This document shows, in pieces, positions 6,428 to 13,282 of a DNA stretch of 13,282 nt. The translations under genes were made by a program, and so were the position numbers. The notes under the pieces are model-generated. The model searched no databases. It was given only the letters and a program-made list of their open reading frames with translations, and was not told the origin of the DNA. Source of the DNA: an uncultured Johnsonella sp. (lineage in GTDB: Bacteria; Bacillota; Clostridia; Lachnospirales; Lachnospiraceae); assembly GCA_905373785.1 (NCBI GenBank), contig CAJPUK010000051.1:1-13282 (forward strand), in the 5' to 3' direction. Position 1 is the first letter of the stretch, and every line of letters begins with the position of its first letter.

Positions 6428-7771
6428 GTACTGTTTAAAATGCGTTTCTATAAAATGCGTATCCGTATCTCCGTTTTTATATGCCTCATGGTTTATGATC
6501 TCATAGTCAAAGTCAATGTTGGTATCCACTCCCTCGATTACCATTTCCCCAAGAGCAGATCTCATCTTAGCTATTGCTTCATCCCTGTCTTTTGCATACA
6601 CTATAAGTTTTAAAAGCATGGAATCATAATTTGGCGGAATCTTATAACCCACATATATATGAGAGTCCACCCTTACTCCGTTGCCGTTTGCCAAATGAAG
6701 ATTCTTTATCGTACCCGGAGAAGGTCTGAAATTAAACCTCGGATTTTCCGCATTGATCCTACACTCTATTGCATGCCCCCTTATAACTATGTCTTCCTGC
6801 TTAAGTCCAAGCGGCTTGCCTGCTGCTATATTTATCTGTGCCTTTATAAGATCCACTCCGGTAACAAGTTCAGTAACCGGATGCTCCACCTGTATTCTGG
6901 TATTCATTTCCATAAAATAAAAATTTTTATCTTTATCAAGCAGGAATTCTATAGTGCCGGCATTGACATAGGAGCAAGCCTTTGCCGCCTTTATAGCCGC
7001 CTCTCCCATACTTTTTCTGAGTTTCTCATCTATAGCAATACTTGGAGCCTCTTCAATAACCTTTTGATGCCTTCTTTGAATAGAGCAGTCTCTTTCTCCA
7101 AGATGTATTACATTGCCATACTCATCCGCAAGGATTTGGAACTCTATATGTCTCGGCTTTTCTATATACTTTTCCATATACATGCTGTCGTCCGAAAAGC
7201 CCTTTATGGATTCCTGCTGTGCGGTTATAAACTTTTCTCTAAAATCCTCTATACCGTAGGATATTCTCATACCCTTGCCACCGCCGCCGGCAGCCGCTTT
7301 GATCATAAGAGGAAAGCCTATCTCCTTTGCTATCTTCTCGGCTTCTTCCACATCCACTACAGCCCCTTCCATACCGGGAACAACAGGTACCCCTGCCTTA
7401 ATCATAGTATTTCTTGCAGCCGCCTTATCTCCCATCATACTGATAATATCGCTGCTTGGACCTATAAATTTTATATTACACTCATCGCAATGCTTTGCAA
7501 ATTTGGCATTTTCCGATAAAAAACCGAAACCCGGATGTATGGCATCCGCACCTATTGCAAGAGCCGCACTTAAAATTCTTGACATATCAAGATAGCTTTT
7601 GGTCGAAGGAGCAGGTCCTATACATATAGCCTCGTCTGCCAACATAGTATGAAGGCTGTCTCTATCCGCTTCCGAAAATACGGCTACACTTTTAATGCCT
7701 AACTCTCTGCACGCTCTTATAATACGCAATGCTATCTCACCACGATTTGCTATAAGTATTTTTTGAAACAT
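6419..7771 (-). CDS. accC: Acetyl-CoA carboxylase biotin carboxylase subunit
   Basis: A 450-residue ATP-grasp enzyme that carboxylates the biotin of AccB using bicarbonate and ATP, in the cytoplasm; this is the usual AccC length. The N-terminal domain begins FQKILIANRGEIALRIIRA. The ATP-grasp glycine loop is AAGGGGKGMR (residues 160-169). The catalytic region FMEMNTRIQVEHPVTE contains R292 and E296. The C-terminal part has GHAIECRINAE and FRPSPGTI. The ATG at 7771 follows GGTGGAG with very close spacing (GGAG ends 2 nt before the start). The gene is 37 bp downstream of fabZ. Its TAG stop falls inside a repeat-like CTAG motif, so the last codon or two may have been set by an insertion. Confidence 0.97.
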   Translation of the reverse strand: MFQKILIANRGEIALRIIRACRELGIKSVAVFSEADRDSLHTMLADEAICIGPAPSTKSYLDMSRILSAALAIGADAIHPGFGFLSENAKFAKHCDECNIKFIGPSSDIISMMGDKAAARNTMIKAGVPVVPGMEGAVVDVEEAEKIAKEIGFPLMIKAAAGGGGKGMRISYGIEDFREKFITAQQESIKGFSDDSMYMEKYIEKPRHIEFQILADEYGNVIHLGERDCSIQRRHQKVIEEAPSIAIDEKLRKSMGEAAIKAAKACSYVNAGTIEFLLDKDKNFYFMEMNTRIQVEHPVTELVTGVDLIKAQINIAAGKPLGLKQEDIVIRGHAIECRINAENPRFNFRPSPGTIKNLHLANGNGVRVDSHIYVGYKIPPNYDSMLLKLIVYAKDRDEAIAKMRSALGEMVIEGVDTNIDFDYEIINHEAYKNGDTDTHFIETHFKQYLS

Positions 7772-7808
7772 ATCTCCACCCGTATCTTTTTAATTTCCTG
7801 AAGTTTTG

Positions 7809-8234
7809 CTACTTTCCTATCATGAAGGTAAGCTCTGCCTGTACTGCTATCTCACCGTCAACTGTTGCGGTTGCCTTTCCGACTCCTAAAGGACCCTTTA
7901 TCCTTATAAGCTCACATTCCAGTCTTAGTTTATCACCCGGAACGACTTTTCTTTTAAACTTTGCATTATTAATAGCTGCAAAGTAGGCTATCTTCCCCTT
8001 ATTTTCTTCTAAGGAAAGTATAGCCACCGCTCCGGTCTGTGCCAGTGCCTCTATGATAAGCACCCCCGGCATTACAGGTTCAGCCGGAAAATGTCCCTTA
8101 AAATGGCTTTCGGTAAAACTTACACTCTTATAAGCTATCGCCTTTTCTCCCGGTGTTAAACTCTCTACACAGTCTATAAGTAAAAAAGGGTGTCTGTGAG
8201 GTATTATTTCTTCTATTTCTTTAATTCCTAACAT
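7809..8234 (-). CDS. fabZ: (3R)-hydroxyacyl-ACP dehydratase
   Basis: A 141-residue hot-dog fold enzyme that removes water from 3-hydroxyacyl-ACP to give trans-2-enoyl-ACP. The opening IPHRHPFLLIDCV is the classic FabZ start. The catalytic pair is H48 in GHFPAEPVMPG and E62 in IIEALAQTGA. Length is normal for FabZ. The start at 8234 has AGGAG (8241-8245) 6 nt upstream, and this site overlaps the stop codon of accB, so translation of the two genes is probably coupled. No separate isomerase for unsaturated fatty acids (FabM or FabA) is in the window, so that branch must be encoded elsewhere, made by an atypical FabZ, or absent. Confidence 0.96.
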   Translation of the reverse strand: MLGIKEIEEIIPHRHPFLLIDCVESLTPGEKAIAYKSVSFTESHFKGHFPAEPVMPGVLIIEALAQTGAVAILSLEENKGKIAYFAAINNAKFKRKVVPGDKLRLECELIRIKGPLGVGKATATVDGEIAVQAELTFMIGK

Positions 8235-8243
8235 CCTGTTCTC

Positions 8244-8699
8244 CTATCTTATCCTAAAAAGCGGCTGTCCGAACTCTACTACCGACTCATCTTTTACAAG
8301 TACGGCTTCCACCACACCGTCAAATTCGCTTTCAATCTCATTCATCAGCTTCATCGCCTCTATAATGGCGATTACCTGTCCCTTTTTAACACTGTCTCCT
8401 ACGCTTACAAAAGGCTTGGCATCAGGAGAAGGGGAGGAATAAAAGGTACCCACCAAAGGAGAGGTTACAATATTTTCATTATCCATATGTAAGGACTCTT
8501 CCTGAACTTCACTTGTCTCTACTTCGTAATGAACCTCTGCCTTATTAGCCTTTACAATATTTTCTTTCTGATTTACCTTAACTGTTTTAGCAGTTTTTTT
8601 CCTTATAACTATTTTTTCAGTCTCGGTTTCATATACAAATTTGTCTATCTCATTTTTCTTAGCAGCTTCCATTAAAGCTATCAAATCTTTAAGTTCCAT
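8244..8699 (-). CDS. accB: Biotin carboxyl carrier protein of acetyl-CoA carboxylase
   Basis: A 151-residue carrier whose biotin shuttles CO2 between AccC and the AccD-AccA fusion. The N-terminus (LKDLIALMEAAKKNEIDKFVYETETEKIVIRKK) is the usual AccB leader. A Lys/Val/Glu-rich linker of about 45 residues follows. The biotinyl domain starts at about residue 78 (VTSPLVGTFYSSPSPDAKPFVSVGD) and contains EAMK117LM, with K117 the expected biotinylation site. Only 8 nt separate its ATG from the fabF stop, and there is no good ribosome site at normal distance (GAGG lies about 13 nt away, inside fabF), so initiation probably depends on ribosomes finishing fabF. Confidence 0.95.
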   Translation of the reverse strand: MELKDLIALMEAAKKNEIDKFVYETETEKIVIRKKTAKTVKVNQKENIVKANKAEVHYEVETSEVQEESLHMDNENIVTSPLVGTFYSSPSPDAKPFVSVGDSVKKGQVIAIIEAMKLMNEIESEFDGVVEAVLVKDESVVEFGQPLFRIR

Positions 8700-8707
8700 A
8701 TTACAGT

Positions 8708-9946
8708 CTAAGCCTCATATTTTTTAAATACTATAGTTGCATTATGTCCGCCAAAACCGAGAGAATTGCTTATAGCTACATTTACCGGCATACTGACACC
8801 GCTTCCCTTGCAGTAATCCAAATCACAGTCCTCATCGGTATTTTCAAGTCCTACGGTTTTATGTAAATATGAATCCTCTATGGACTTAACACATACTACT
8901 GCTTCAACACCGCCGGCGGCACCTAAAAGGTGTCCTACCATGGACTTGGTGGAGTTTATCTTAAGTTTATAAGCATGTTCGCCAAAAGCAAGTTTTATAG
9001 CCTTGGTTTCAAATAAATCATTATAATAAGTACTTGTTCCATGAGCATTTACATAGTCAACATCCTCAGGAGCAAGTTCAGCATCCTTAAGTGCATACTC
9101 CATAGCCTTGGCAGCTCCCGAGCCGTCCTCAGCCGGAGAGGTTATATGGAAGGCATCACAGGTAGCTCCGTACCCTACTATCTCCGCATAGATTTTTGCC
9201 CCTCTTTGCTTTGCATGCTCAAGCTCCTCAAGTATTAAAATACCTGCTCCCTCTCCCATTACAAAACCTGCTCTGTCCTTATCAAAAGGTATGGAGGCTC
9301 TTGTTTTATCTTCGGTGGTGTTAAGTGCGGTAAGTGTCGCAAATCCTGCCACTCCTATAGGAGATATGGAAGCTTCCGATCCTCCTGCAAGCATGACCTC
9401 AGCCTCACCGTAAGCTATACTTCTGAACGCCTCGCCTATGGAGTGTGTTCCGGTCGCACAGGCGGTAACAATATTTATATTCTTTCCTCTGAGTCCGAAT
9501 TGTATGCCTACATTACCTGCCGCCATATTGGAAATCATAAGCGGAACAAGCAGCGGAGCTACTCTTGAAGGTCCTTTATCAAGAAGCTTTGAGTGCTCTC
9601 TTTCCATAGCCTGAAGACTTCCTATTCCTGAGCCTACGGATACTCCCACTCTAAAGCTGTCTTCTTTTTCCATATCAATTTTAGCATCTTCCAAAGCTTC
9701 TTTTGCAGCAGCCACAGCATATTGTGAAAATGCTTCCATACGCTTTGCCTGTTTTGCATCCATAAAATTCTTTGCATCAAAACCCTTAAGCTCGGCTGCA
9801 AGTTTAGCCTTAAAATCGGAAGTATCGAAATAGCTTATAGGCTCTATTCCGCACACCCCTTCCTTACAAGAGTTCCAGAAATCACTTACATTAAGCCCTA
9901 TAGGAGTTATAGCACCCAAACCCGTTATGACTACCCTTCTTTTCAT
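8708..9946 (-). CDS. fabF: 3-oxoacyl-ACP synthase II
   Basis: A 412-residue beta-ketoacyl-ACP synthase that condenses malonyl-ACP with a growing acyl-ACP; this is the full FabF length. The catalytic cysteine is C163 (TACATGTHSIG). The histidines are H302 (NAHGTSTYYND) and H339 (KSMVGHLLGAAGG), with K334 nearby, the standard Cys-His-His set of elongating synthases. The C-terminal NSLGFGGHNATIVF is conserved. The start at 9946 has AAGGAG about 8 nt upstream. The gene is separated from fabG by an unusually long 391-bp gap containing a palindromic element, while accB follows after 8 bp. It therefore heads a tight fabF-accB-fabZ-accC block that may have its own promoter; I cannot point to a convincing one. 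Confidence 0.97.
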   Translation of the reverse strand: MKRRVVITGLGAITPIGLNVSDFWNSCKEGVCGIEPISYFDTSDFKAKLAAELKGFDAKNFMDAKQAKRMEAFSQYAVAAAKEALEDAKIDMEKEDSFRVGVSVGSGIGSLQAMEREHSKLLDKGPSRVAPLLVPLMISNMAAGNVGIQFGLRGKNINIVTACATGTHSIGEAFRSIAYGEAEVMLAGGSEASISPIGVAGFATLTALNTTEDKTRASIPFDKDRAGFVMGEGAGILILEELEHAKQRGAKIYAEIVGYGATCDAFHITSPAEDGSGAAKAMEYALKDAELAPEDVDYVNAHGTSTYYNDLFETKAIKLAFGEHAYKLKINSTKSMVGHLLGAAGGVEAVVCVKSIEDSYLHKTVGLENTDEDCDLDYCKGSGVSMPVNVAISNSLGFGGHNATIVFKKYEA

Positions 9947-10337
9947 CTAAAATCTCCTTAATGTTAAAATACTTATTTGCTCAAAAGCCGTACAGACTTA
10001 TATATTAAGTTACAGTTAAGCTAGTACATTGTTCGCAAAATAAGTATACTAAAAACGATGAATATTTTTCTGAGTGTGTACATCAAAAAACGCAGGCGTA
10101 GTGGGGCTACGCTGAGGATTTTTGATGTATGCAATCAGGAAAAGATACAAGTTATTTGGTATAGTTATTTAAGAAACGATGTACTAGTGCATAGTATCAT
10201 TATTTAGTCTTATTACTGTTTTGTTAATAGATTGTAACAAATACATAATAAAGGGAATCGAGATTTACCCTACTTTTGCTGTTATTAATTAAATATCAAT
10301 AATACATTACACTAGCGCTTCTTCGTCAAAAAAACAC
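9947..10337. other. 391-bp intergenic gap between fabG and fabF
   Basis: No coding region is supported. From the fabF side it holds about 70 bp of AT-rich leader with the fabF ribosome site. Next comes the 167-bp palindromic element at 10021-10187. The remaining AT-rich sequence up to the fabG stop contains a small hairpin (TTTGTTA at 10220-10226 with TAACAAA at 10235-10241) that has no U tract on the minus strand. I see no acpP copy and no clear terminator or promoter. Confidence 0.7.
10021..10187. mobile_element. MITE-like 167-bp imperfect palindrome bounded by CTAG
   Basis: The sequence is symmetric about position 10104 over its whole length with no net insertions or deletions. The ends are CTAGTACAT (10021-10029) and its exact complement (10179-10187). 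Symmetry stops at once outside: 10020 and 10188 do not pair. A perfect 10-bp stem (ACATCAAAAA at 10080-10089 with 10119-10128) and a perfect 6-bp tip stem (GCGTAG 10096-10101, loop TGGGG, CTACGC 10107-10112) form the core. In my hand alignment about three quarters of the outer 64-nt arms also match, and several of the rest are G-T pairs. There is no coding capacity. CTAG at both ends could be a 4-bp target duplication. Copies elsewhere in the genome would settle its nature. Confidence 0.65.
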
Positions 10338-11081
10338 CTACATATATAATCCGCCGTCCACACAGAGCACTTGACCGGTTATATACCTTGCTTCCTCTGA
10401 AGAAAGGAAGCAGACTGCATTAGCTATATCCTCCGCCTTTCCGAAGGCCTTCACAGGTATGTTTTGCACCACCGCCTCTTTTATGCTGTCCGAAAGTACG
10501 GCAGTCATATCCGTTTCTATAAATCCGGGAGCTATTGCATTGACCGTGATCCCTCTTGAAGCAAGTTCTCTTGCTGCTGACTTTGTCATACCTACCATAC
10601 CTGCCTTAGCTGCCGCATAATTGACCTGACCGGCATTACCCATTACTCCGGATACTGATGATATATTAATAATTCGTCCGCTTCTTGCCTTTATCATAGC
10701 TCTGCTTACAAGCTGCATACAGTTAAAAGCCGACTTCAAGTTACTTTCTATTACCTTATCGAACTCTTCTTCGCTCATCTTCATAAGCAAATTGTCTTTG
10801 GTTATACCTGCATTGTTAACCAGTATATCAAGCTTGGAATGTTTTTCCAGTATATAGTCGATCATTTGTTTGCTGTCTTCATATTTTGAGACATCACACT
10901 TATATATCTCACCATCCCCGTTAAGTGACTTAATAAGTTCAAGAGTTTCCTTAGCCTTGTCTTCGGAACCTCTGTAATTAACTATAATATAGGCTCCCTC
11001 ACTGCTAAGCTTAAGTGCTATGGCTCTTCCTATTCCCTTTGCCGCACCTGTAACAAGTGCCACTTTTTTATCTAATCTCAT
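10338..11081 (-). CDS. fabG: 3-oxoacyl-ACP reductase
   Basis: A 247-residue short-chain dehydrogenase that reduces 3-oxoacyl-ACP to the 3-hydroxy form with NADPH. The cofactor loop is TGAAKGIG (residues 11-18). NNAG lies at 89-92, and the catalytic residues are N114, S142 (INISSVSG), Y155 and K159 (YAAAK). The C-terminus ITGQVLCVDGGLYM is typical of FabG, and the length is exact for the family. GGAGGAG (11087-11093) stands 5 nt before the ATG at 11081, a very strong ribosome site. It lies 52 bp after fabD. The long structured gap behind it separates it from fabF. Confidence 0.97.
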   Translation of the reverse strand: MRLDKKVALVTGAAKGIGRAIALKLSSEGAYIIVNYRGSEDKAKETLELIKSLNGDGEIYKCDVSKYEDSKQMIDYILEKHSKLDILVNNAGITKDNLLMKMSEEEFDKVIESNLKSAFNCMQLVSRAMIKARSGRIINISSVSGVMGNAGQVNYAAAKAGMVGMTKSAARELASRGITVNAIAPGFIETDMTAVLSDSIKEAVVQNIPVKAFGKAEDIANAVCFLSSEEARYITGQVLCVDGGLYM

Positions 11082-11133
11082 ATAAGCTCCTCCAAAATAA
11101 AGTGTAATCCGTTTACTTATTTAAGAACTTTTG

Positions 11134-12054
11134 CTACAGACCCAATTCCTTTATAACATTGTTCATATCTTCAACAGTTTCTATAGAGTAAACCTTTGCT
11201 TCTTTATCTATCTTTTTTACAAAACCGCTAAGCACCTTCCCCGGACCGATCTCAATAAAAGTATCCACTCCTTCTTTTAACATATTTCTTATACTCTGCT
11301 CGAATCTTACAGAGCCGAATACCTGCTTTCTTAAAAGTTCTTTGATATCTTTATCATCATAGACAAACTCCGCTGTATAATTAGCTACATAAGGTATGGT
11401 AGGTTTTTTTATCTCCACATTTTTGAGATACTCATAAAGCTTATCCCCTGCAGGCTTTAGAAGCCCCGAATGAAAGGGTCCGCTTACATTAAGCGGCAAG
11501 ACTCTTTTAGCACCCGCTTCTTTAAGTTTTTCACCTGCCTTTTCAACTGCTTCAACTGTTCCGGAAATAACTATCTGCCCCGGGCAATTGTAATTGGCTA
11601 TCCATACATTTTCTATATCTTTAAGGCAGTCTTCTATAACAGCCGCATCAAGGTTTAAGACTGCCGCCATTGTTCCTACTCCTAAGGGTACCGCTTCTTG
11701 CATAAGCTTGCCCCTATGCCTTGCCAAAACTATAGCGTCTTCTTCGGATATAGCCCCTGCAAGGTATAATGCCTCATATTCTCCAAGGCTCAGCCCTGCA
11801 CACACATCAGCTTTTAGGGCAGTTTTTTCTATAACTTTTAACATGGCAATGCCTGTTGTTACCATAGCTGACTGTGTATATTCCGTCATATCAAGCTTCT
11901 TGTTTTCAGTAAACACCAGTTCTTCCATATCAAGGTCTAAAAGCCTTGAAGCATTTTCATATACTTTCTTTGCCGCTTCATCATACTTTGCAAAGCTTTC
12001 ACCCATACCACATTTTTGTGCTCCCTGTCCCGGGAATAAAAAGGCTGTCTTCAT
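11134..12054 (-). CDS. fabD: Malonyl-CoA:ACP transacylase
   Basis: A 306-residue acyltransferase that loads malonyl from CoA onto the ACP phosphopantetheine. The N-terminal FLFPGQGAQ is the family signature. The nucleophile is S89 in AGLSLGEY, where Leu replaces the His seen in the E. coli GHSLGE motif. R114 (ARHRGKLMQ) binds the malonyl carboxylate. H195 in SGPFHSGLLKPA is the catalytic base. The C-terminal IEIGPGKVLSGFVKK is conserved. The start at 12054 has TGAGGA (12061-12066) at 6-nt spacing. A 54-nt hairpin lies just upstream of this site in the 112-bp gap after fabK. Confidence 0.97.
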   Translation of the reverse strand: MKTAFLFPGQGAQKCGMGESFAKYDEAAKKVYENASRLLDLDMEELVFTENKKLDMTEYTQSAMVTTGIAMLKVIEKTALKADVCAGLSLGEYEALYLAGAISEEDAIVLARHRGKLMQEAVPLGVGTMAAVLNLDAAVIEDCLKDIENVWIANYNCPGQIVISGTVEAVEKAGEKLKEAGAKRVLPLNVSGPFHSGLLKPAGDKLYEYLKNVEIKKPTIPYVANYTAEFVYDDKDIKELLRKQVFGSVRFEQSIRNMLKEGVDTFIEIGPGKVLSGFVKKIDKEAKVYSIETVEDMNNVIKELGL

Positions 12055-12078
12055 AAAAAATCCTCATTCTATATAATA

Positions 12079-12132
12079 GGGAAACACCGATTAATATTTT
12101 CACTTCAGTAATTTATTAATTCAGTGTTTCCC
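12079..12132 (-). other. Hairpin in the fabK-fabD gap
   Basis: GGGAAACAC (12079-12087) pairs perfectly with 12124-12132. Pairing continues inward through GA and TTAATA with one mismatch and one bulge, giving a stem of about 17 bp. On the minus strand it is followed by TATTATATAG and not by a U tract, so it does not look like an intrinsic terminator. It ends 12 nt before the fabD ribosome site, so it may affect mRNA processing or stability, or fabD translation. Confidence 0.5.
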
Positions 12133-12166
12133 TTCTTTACCAACTGTTCAAATTAATCAAATATCA

Positions 12167-13108
12167 TTAAGAAAACTTGCTTAATGTCTTTCCTGCCAAA
12201 TCCTTAACTTCTGATATTATTTCTTCTATAATTTCTTTACAACTTTGCTCTTTACTTACAAGACCTGCTATCTGACCTGCCATAACGGTTCCGTCAGTTA
12301 TATCACCTTCCTGTACCGCCTTTCTGAGCGCTCCCAGGGTAAGGTACTCAAGCTCTTCAAAACTCTTGCCTTCACCTTCAAGTCTTGCATACTCTCTTGT
12401 CATATTATTTCTTAAGCAACGTACCGGATGTCCGTGACTTCTTCCGGTAACTACGGTATCTATATCCTTTGCGGCTATTACTCTGTTTTTATACTCCTGA
12501 TGTACAGTTGATTCATTAGCCACTAAAAATCTTGTACCCATCTGTATGCCCTCTGCACCAAGTATAAGTGCAGCAAGCATTCCTCTACCGTCAGCTATAC
12601 CTCCGGCAGCGATCACAGGTATACCCACTGCCGAACATACTTGTGGAAGCAAGGACATAGTGGTAGACTCTCCTATATGACCTCCCGCTTCACAACCTTC
12701 AACAACTACAGCCTGTGCTCCGACTCTTTCCATACGCCTTGCCTGTGCCACCGAAGCAACTACGGGTATAACCTTGATGCCTGCTTCATGCCACATGTTT
12801 ATATACTTTTCAGGCGAGCCCGCACCTGTAGTTACGACCTTTACCCCTTCTTCAACCACTAACTGGGCTATATCACCTGCATGAGGAGATAGAAGCATGA
12901 TATTAACACCAAAGGGCTTATCTGTCAGTTCCCTTGCCTTTCTTATCTCATCTCTTACAACTTCACTTGGGGCATTTGCCGCACCTATAAGTCCCAATCC
13001 TTTGGCATTGCTTACTGCCGCTGCAAGATTATGCTCCGCAACCCATGCCATGCCTCCTTGTATTATAGGATATTCAATTCCAAGTAACTCTGTGATTCTG
13101 GTATTCAT
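12167..13108 (-). CDS. fabK: Enoyl-ACP reductase II (FMN-dependent)
   Basis: A 313-residue flavoprotein that reduces trans-2-enoyl-ACP with NAD(P)H, the final step of each elongation cycle; it replaces FabI in streptococci and many Clostridia. Visible are YPIIQGGMAWVAEHNLAAAVS (residues 13-33, flavin site), VVTTGAGSP (91-99), and VEGCEAGGH144IGE with the FabK catalytic histidine at its usual position 144. AAGGIADGRGM (166-176) and GIQMGTRFL are the phosphate loops. Length matches FabK and is shorter than the second paralogue in this window. Position directly after acpP and before fabD supports the FabK assignment over nitronate monooxygenase. The ATG at 13108 has AGGAG (13114-13118) 5 nt upstream. 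FabK enzymes are generally resistant to triclosan. Confidence 0.95.
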   Translation of the reverse strand: MNTRITELLGIEYPIIQGGMAWVAEHNLAAAVSNAKGLGLIGAANAPSEVVRDEIRKARELTDKPFGVNIMLLSPHAGDIAQLVVEEGVKVVTTGAGSPEKYINMWHEAGIKVIPVVASVAQARRMERVGAQAVVVEGCEAGGHIGESTTMSLLPQVCSAVGIPVIAAGGIADGRGMLAALILGAEGIQMGTRFLVANESTVHQEYKNRVIAAKDIDTVVTGRSHGHPVRCLRNNMTREYARLEGEGKSFEELEYLTLGALRKAVQEGDITDGTVMAGQIAGLVSKEQSCKEIIEEIISEVKDLAGKTLSKFS

Positions 13109-13155
13109 ACATACTCCTGACTAATTTTATTTTTATATCAATTACCTTATTTAAG

Positions 13156-13172
13156 TAACAGCCTAGCTGTTA
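13156..13172 (-). other. Short hairpin in the acpP-fabK gap
   Basis: TAACAGC and GCTGTTA form a 7-bp stem with a 3-nt loop. On the minus strand the U-rich run comes before the hairpin and not after it, so it is not a standard terminator. It could help set different transcript levels for acpP and the downstream genes. Confidence 0.4.
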
Positions 13173-13213
13173 AAAACAATTACAACTAAGCTGCTCTTTA
13201 AAATCTATATCTA

Positions 13214-13282
13214 TTAAACTTCTACGCCCTTGTCCTGTAAGTAAGCTACAACAGCTCCTACAGTTGTTATTTTCTCTAAGTC
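13214..13282 (-). CDS. acpP: Acyl carrier protein, C-terminal end
   Basis: Reading the minus strand from the window edge gives 22 codons, DLEKITTVGAVVAYLQDKGVEV, then TAA at 13216-13214. DLEKITTVG--V-YL is the last helix of bacterial acyl carrier proteins, the small phosphopantetheine proteins that hold the growing acyl chain. The 5' part, including the DSL attachment serine, is beyond the window. Its position immediately before fabK, 105 bp away, matches the acpP-fabK-fabD-fabG order known in streptococci and Clostridia. Confidence 0.9.
   Translation of the reverse strand, partial: DLEKITTVGAVVAYLQDKGVEV

Noticed and set aside
6659..7519. Long open frame (286 codons) on the plus strand opposite accC
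   Set aside because: It lies wholly inside a clear accC gene, shows no recognisable domain and is Cys/Tyr/His-rich in the way typical of antisense frames.
10080..10128. Intrinsic terminator made by the core of the palindromic element
   Set aside because: The T run on the 3' side of the stem is part of a symmetric 167-bp palindrome and is followed by more paired sequence, so a dedicated terminator is a poorer explanation, although some termination may occur.
10220..10241. Terminator after fabG
   Set aside because: The hairpin is weak and no U tract follows on the minus strand.
1..13282. CRISPR array, defence system, prophage or transposase gene
   Set aside because: No regularly spaced direct repeats and no coding region resembling such genes on either strand.

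Overview
The window is chromosomal DNA of a low-GC Firmicute. Gene order, AT-rich codon use and strong AGGAG-type ribosome sites point to Clostridia, probably Lachnospiraceae. That placement is an inference from family resemblance; no rRNA or other phylogenetic marker is present.

Right and centre (about 3338-13282, all on the minus strand): a near-complete type II fatty acid synthesis operon. In transcription order it reads acpP (only its last 22 codons are inside the window), fabK, fabD, fabG, fabF, accB, fabZ, accC, an accD-accA fusion, then a second FabK-like/nitronate monooxygenase flavoprotein. A DEDDh 3'-5' exonuclease gene follows on the same strand, 32 bp behind. The Acc proteins make malonyl-CoA from acetyl-CoA, and FabD loads malonyl onto ACP. 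FabF condenses, FabG reduces, FabZ dehydrates and FabK (a flavin enoyl-ACP reductase, used in place of FabI) completes each elongation round. FabH and any regulator such as FabT would lie beyond the right edge and are not visible.

Left (1-2170, plus strand): the C-terminal part of a DUF1461/TIGR01906 membrane protein (the Lit lipoprotein transacylase family), a secreted D-Ala-D-Ala carboxypeptidase, and a small cupin protein with its own likely promoter. The carboxypeptidase's membrane anchor appears to be out of frame. The cupin and exonuclease genes converge on a 123-nt perfectly bounded nested inverted repeat.

Non-coding structure is the least ordinary part. A 167-bp imperfect palindrome bounded by CTAG sits inside the fab operon between fabG and fabF and looks like a MITE-type element. 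A related single end overlaps the accC stop codon. Smaller hairpins lie between acpP and fabK and between fabK and fabD, and an operator-like inverted repeat sits at the cupin promoter. I see no CRISPR array, tRNA, rRNA, phage gene, transposase or defence system. The genes are ordinary core metabolism; the interest lies in the intergenic elements, the frameshift and a cysteine-rich tail on the second flavoprotein.
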